Shown one piece after another: positions 61,468 through 64,000 of a stretch of DNA of 64,000 nt. The position numbers and the translations under genes were made by a program. Positions within the stretch are counted from its first letter, which is position 1. Each line of letters begins with the position of its first letter. Source of the stretch: Nereida sp024640765 (GTDB lineage: Bacteria > Pseudomonadota > Alphaproteobacteria > Rhodobacterales > Rhodobacteraceae); contig JAHEEK010000006.1 in NCBI GenBank assembly GCA_024640765.1, positions 66,451-130,450 on the forward strand, in the 5' to 3' direction. Below the pieces are notes generated by a model. That model made no database searches. It saw only the letters and a program-made list of their open reading frames with translations, and had not been told where the DNA came from.

Positions 61468-62343
61468 ATGAATCATTCCCAAGTTCACCGTGTTGAGCGT
61501 TTGGCAGCGGGCCTTTATTTTGTGGCGACCCCGATTGGTACAGCGCGTGATATTACGTTGCGGGCGCTCGATATATTGGCCTCTGCTGATGTGATTGCAG
61601 CGGAAGACACGCGAAACACACGTAAATTAATGGATATTCACGGGATCGCGCTCGGGGATCGCCAGCTTGTGTCTTATCACGATCATAACGGTGAAAAAGT
61701 CCGCCCGAAATTGATTGCTGCGATAAAGGCGGGCAAATCTGTGGCCTATGCGTCTGATGCGGGAACGCCTTTGGTGGCCGATCCGGGTTATGGATTGATG
61801 CGCGGTGCGATTGAGGCCGATGTTTTGGTTACCTCTGCGCCTGGACCGTCTGCGGTGCTTGCGGCGCTTACGGTTGCAGGGTTGCCGAATGACCGTTTCA
61901 CATTCGCGGGTTTTGTGCCGAACGCGAAGGGCGCGCGGCGTGCGTTCCTGTCGGGCATTTCGAAAAGTGATGGAACAATGATCGTTTTTGAAAGCCCTAA
62001 GCGCATTAAGGCAATGTTAGAAGATTTGAGCGATATCGTTGAACCAGAACGCCAGATCGCTGTTGCAAGAGAGTTAACCAAAAGGTTCGAAGAGGTTTTG
62101 CGCGGGACTGTATCTGAGGTGCAAGCACTGGCAGAAGGGCGCACGTTCAAGGGTGAGATGGTGGTCATGCTAGACAAAGCGCCCGTCGGCTCGGCAACAG
62201 ATGAAGATGTTGAGGCAGCTTTGAAGGATGCTTTGGCCGAACATTCGGTGAAAGACGCCGCAGCAATCGTTGCGGATATGTATGGCAGACCAAAGCGTGA
62301 AATTTACCAACAAGCGTTAGCTTTGCATAAGGCTACGGGCTGA
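61468..62343 (+). CDS. rsmI: 16S rRNA (cytidine(1402)-2'-O)-methyltransferase
   Basis: SAM-dependent 2'-O-methylation of C1402 in 16S rRNA. The 291-residue protein has GLYFVATPIGTARDITLRAL, AAEDTRNTRKLMDIHGI, SDAGTPLVADPGYGLMRGA and SAPGPSAVLAALTVAGLPN, all conserved RsmI blocks of the tetrapyrrole methylase fold. It is followed by the yraN remnant and gshB, the usual order. Confidence 0.96.
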   Translation: MNHSQVHRVERLAAGLYFVATPIGTARDITLRALDILASADVIAAEDTRNTRKLMDIHGIALGDRQLVSYHDHNGEKVRPKLIAAIKAGKSVAYASDAGTPLVADPGYGLMRGAIEADVLVTSAPGPSAVLAALTVAGLPNDRFTFAGFVPNAKGARRAFLSGISKSDGTMIVFESPKRIKAMLEDLSDIVEPERQIAVARELTKRFEEVLRGTVSEVQALAEGRTFKGEMVVMLDKAPVGSATDEDVEAALKDALAEHSVKDAAAIVADMYGRPKREIYQQALALHKATG

Positions 62344-62391
62344 CTGAAACCAAACGGTGTTATAGCTGTGTTAGAGAGTAGGGATTGTTAA

Positions 62392-62796
62392 ATGCTAGAA
62401 CTGGTTCTTGAACGTCCTACGGCTGTTACTGCCAAGCAGTACAGAGGCCAAACATCTTACCACGCAGGTCTTGCTGCATAAGAGGCCGCTGCACGACATT
62501 ATCAACGCGCTGGCAAAATGATATTGCAGCAAAGATATCGTGGCCGTGCAGGTGAAATCGATTTGGTTGTGCGCGACGCGGATGAGTTAGTTTTTGTCGA
62601 GGTTAAGAAAAGCAAAACACACGCCCAAGCAGCGCAACGCCCCTCGCGCCGTCAAATGGACCGCATCTGCAGAACAGCGCTGAAATATGTGGGCTCTGAG
62701 CCGATGGGTCTACTGACCCCAATGCGCTTTGACGTGGCATTTGTGGATCACTTCGGCGCAATTGATGTGATCGAAAATGCTGTTGGCGGGTATTGA
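62392..62796 (+). pseudogene. yraN: YraN family (UPF0102) protein with in-frame stop
   Basis: Predicted endonuclease-like protein of the UPF0102 family. From ATG 62392 the frame reads GQTSYHAGLAA and then TAA at 62479-62481, followed in the same frame by EAAARHYQRAGKMILQQRYR, GEIDLVVRDADELVFVEVK (with the family D and E-x-K active-site-like residues) and FDVAFVDHFGAIDVIENA to the normal stop. In the family this position is typically Glu after AGLAA; a single G-to-T change (GAA to TAA) would explain it. An ATG at 62518 could restart translation, giving 92 residues without the first helix. It lies between rsmI and gshB. Confidence 0.82.
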
Positions 62797-62872
62797 TCGG
62801 CTCCGTTCTTGTGCCCATTGCCTTACCAGCATCTGTGCCCCATGTATGGCGCAGTGAGTAAAGGAATGCGCC

Positions 62873-63814
62873 ATGAGCTTGAAAATTGCTTTTCAGATGG
62901 ACCCAATTGGCCCAATCGATATTGATGCTGACAGCACGTTTCGCATCGCCGAAGAGGCGCAATTGCGCTGGCATGAGCTGTTTTATTACACGCCTGATAT
63001 GCTTGCGTACCAAGAGGGCCGGATTACTGCCACCGGCTGGCCACTCACAGTAAAACGTGAAAAAGGAAATCACTTCAGCTTAGGTGAAAAAACCGAAGTT
63101 GATCTTGCAGATATGGATGTGGTTTGGCTGCGCCAAGATCCGCCTTTTGATATGGGGTATATCACAACGACCCACCTGCTAGACCGCATTCATCCGGACA
63201 CGCTTGTGGTTAACGATCCTTTCTGGGTGAGAAACTATCCCGAAAAGCTGTTGGTTTTGGATTTTCCCGACCTCACGCCTCCAACCACTGTTGCTCGTGA
63301 TTTGGAGACGATTAAGGCGTTCAAAGCGAAACATGGCACCGTTATCCTCAAGCCTCTTTACGGGAATGGTGGCGCGGGTGTGTTCAAGCTGACCGAAGCA
63401 GACAATAACATTACTTCTTTGCACGAGCTTTTTAGCGGCATTAATCGCGAACCGCTCATTGTGCAGAAATTTTTACCTGACGTTTCCAATGGCGATAAAC
63501 GCGTGATCCTTGTGGATGGTGAGCCCGTAGGTGCGATTAACCGCGTACCTGCTAAAGGCGAGACACGCAGCAACATGCATGTAGGCGGCCGACCTGAAAA
63601 AGTAGCGCTGACCGCGCGGGATATTGAGATTTGTGAGCGTATTGGGCCGCTTTTGCGCGAAAAGGGACAGGTTTTTGTCGGTATCGATGTGATTGGTGAC
63701 TATTTAACAGAAATTAACGTGACGTCTCCAACGGGCATTCAGGAATTGGAACGGTTTGACGGAACCAACGTTGCAGAGAAAATTTGGCAAGCAATTGAAG
63801 CCAAGCGCGCCTGA
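62873..63814 (+). CDS. gshB: Glutathione synthase
   Basis: ATP-grasp ligase adding glycine to gamma-glutamylcysteine. The 313-residue protein opens with FQMDPIGPIDIDADSTFRIA, then WLRQDPPFDMGYITTTHLLD, DPFWVRNYPEKL, ILKPLYGNGGAGVFKL for nucleotide binding and EINVTSPTGIQELERFDG with metal-binding residues at the end. It is full length. Confidence 0.97.
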   Translation: MSLKIAFQMDPIGPIDIDADSTFRIAEEAQLRWHELFYYTPDMLAYQEGRITATGWPLTVKREKGNHFSLGEKTEVDLADMDVVWLRQDPPFDMGYITTTHLLDRIHPDTLVVNDPFWVRNYPEKLLVLDFPDLTPPTTVARDLETIKAFKAKHGTVILKPLYGNGGAGVFKLTEADNNITSLHELFSGINREPLIVQKFLPDVSNGDKRVILVDGEPVGAINRVPAKGETRSNMHVGGRPEKVALTARDIEICERIGPLLREKGQVFVGIDVIGDYLTEINVTSPTGIQELERFDGTNVAEKIWQAIEAKRA

Positions 63815-63827
63815 ATAGCCTTCCGCT

Positions 63828-64000
63828 TTACGGCGCGAAGCCTGCCATCCGAAAGCCAAGTGCCTCGGCGATGTGATGGCGGCTGGCCAGCTCTTCTGCA
63901 ATGGCCATCGAGTCCCCAAGCTGCGTTCCGCAGGGAAGTGTCAAAGTAGGCAGAGTGCGCGCAGGTGCCAGATGTGGGATGCGTGGTCTCACGTCTGCTT
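63828..64000 (-). CDS. 3' end of an unrecognised gene (partial)
   Basis: The minus-strand frame is open from the window edge to TAA at 63828-63830 and encodes the last 56 residues of a protein, ending SRHHIAEALGFRMAGFAP. HHIAEAL recalls the end of YifB/ComM-like proteins, which often follow gshB, but the preceding LTLPCGTQLGDSMAIAEELA does not fit, so I do not assign a family. It is convergent with gshB, 13 bp away. Confidence 0.55.
   Translation of the reverse strand, partial: ADVRPRIPHLAPARTLPTLTLPCGTQLGDSMAIAEELASRHHIAEALGFRMAGFAP

Noticed and set aside
63704..63919. Minus-strand ORF of 71 codons across the gshB end
   Set aside because: It overlaps the conserved C-terminus of gshB in antisense and competes with the open frame that ends at 63828.

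Overview
The window reads as a chromosomal segment from an alphaproteobacterium of the Rhodobacterales (Roseobacter group). The evidence is the gene content and order: a TCA block (mdh, sucC, sucD, sucA, sucB, a MAPEG gene, lpdA) next to sdhCDAB, interleaved with ethylmalonyl-CoA pathway genes (ccr, ecm, mch, an mcl2-type gene); TRAP transporters; a FYDLN-acid protein; and a luxR-luxI locus followed by a RecD-like helicase and an SDR. From memory, the TCA/ethylmalonyl order resembles Rhodobacter sphaeroides. Coding density is high. No gene-free stretch exceeds about 300 bp, and I see no insertion sequence, prophage, CRISPR array or att site.

Layout. 1-3.7 kb: a double-domain aldehyde dehydrogenase cut by the window edge, deoC and rpe. 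3.7-7.3 kb: a small unknown ORF and a DctPQM TRAP transporter. 7.3-10.5 kb: zinc import, with znuA divergent from zur-znuC-znuB and Zur-box-like dyads between them. 10.5-12.4 kb: otnC-otnK four-carbon acid sugar catabolism. 12.5-17.2 kb: a fatty acid desaturase, a homocysteine methyltransferase, a RidA protein, tRNA-Ala(GGC), a FYDLN protein, a YgjP-like metalloprotein and a GntR/FCD regulator. 17.2-27 kb (minus strand): mdh, sucCD, odhAB (sucAB), MAPEG and lpdA. 27-35 kb (plus strand): a TSUP permease, the mcl2-type gene, NnrU, DUF1737, mch, and sdhCDA-lipoprotein-sdhB. 35-41 kb: deoD, ecm, a PlsC-like acyltransferase and ccr. 41-45 kb: a broken luxR, an intact luxI, a helicase and an SDR. 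45-51.5 kb: a TIGR02186/TSUP pair and a BMP-type nucleoside ABC importer. 51.6-55 kb: rimI, tsaB, nfu, usp, a TIGR03643 gene and trpS. 55.2-64 kb: a catalytically dead rhomboid, murJ, glnD, an LppC-like lipoprotein, rsmI, a yraN interrupted by a stop codon, gshB and the 3' end of an unrecognised gene.

How the genes work together. The 16-41 kb core joins the lower TCA cycle to acetyl-CoA assimilation. Ccr and Ecm make methylsuccinyl-CoA. Mch hydrates mesaconyl-CoA. The Mcl2-type enzyme releases malate, which Mdh, OGDH (SucAB-LpdA), SucCD and SdhCDAB process.

The most notable regulatory signal is the palindrome TGTGATCACA. It occurs as a tandem pair 21 bp apart upstream of sucC and again upstream of sdhC, with a shared TTTTTCG element in the 11-bp spacer. 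A single copy sits directly before the start codon of the GntR regulator next to lpdA. This is what a local TCA regulon would look like, probably under an AkgR-type GntR protein.

The second notable signal is quorum-sensing decay: luxI is complete with all its conserved residues, while the adjacent luxR carries a one-base frameshift in a G6 run and a separate in-frame TAG. yraN carries an independent nonsense codon.
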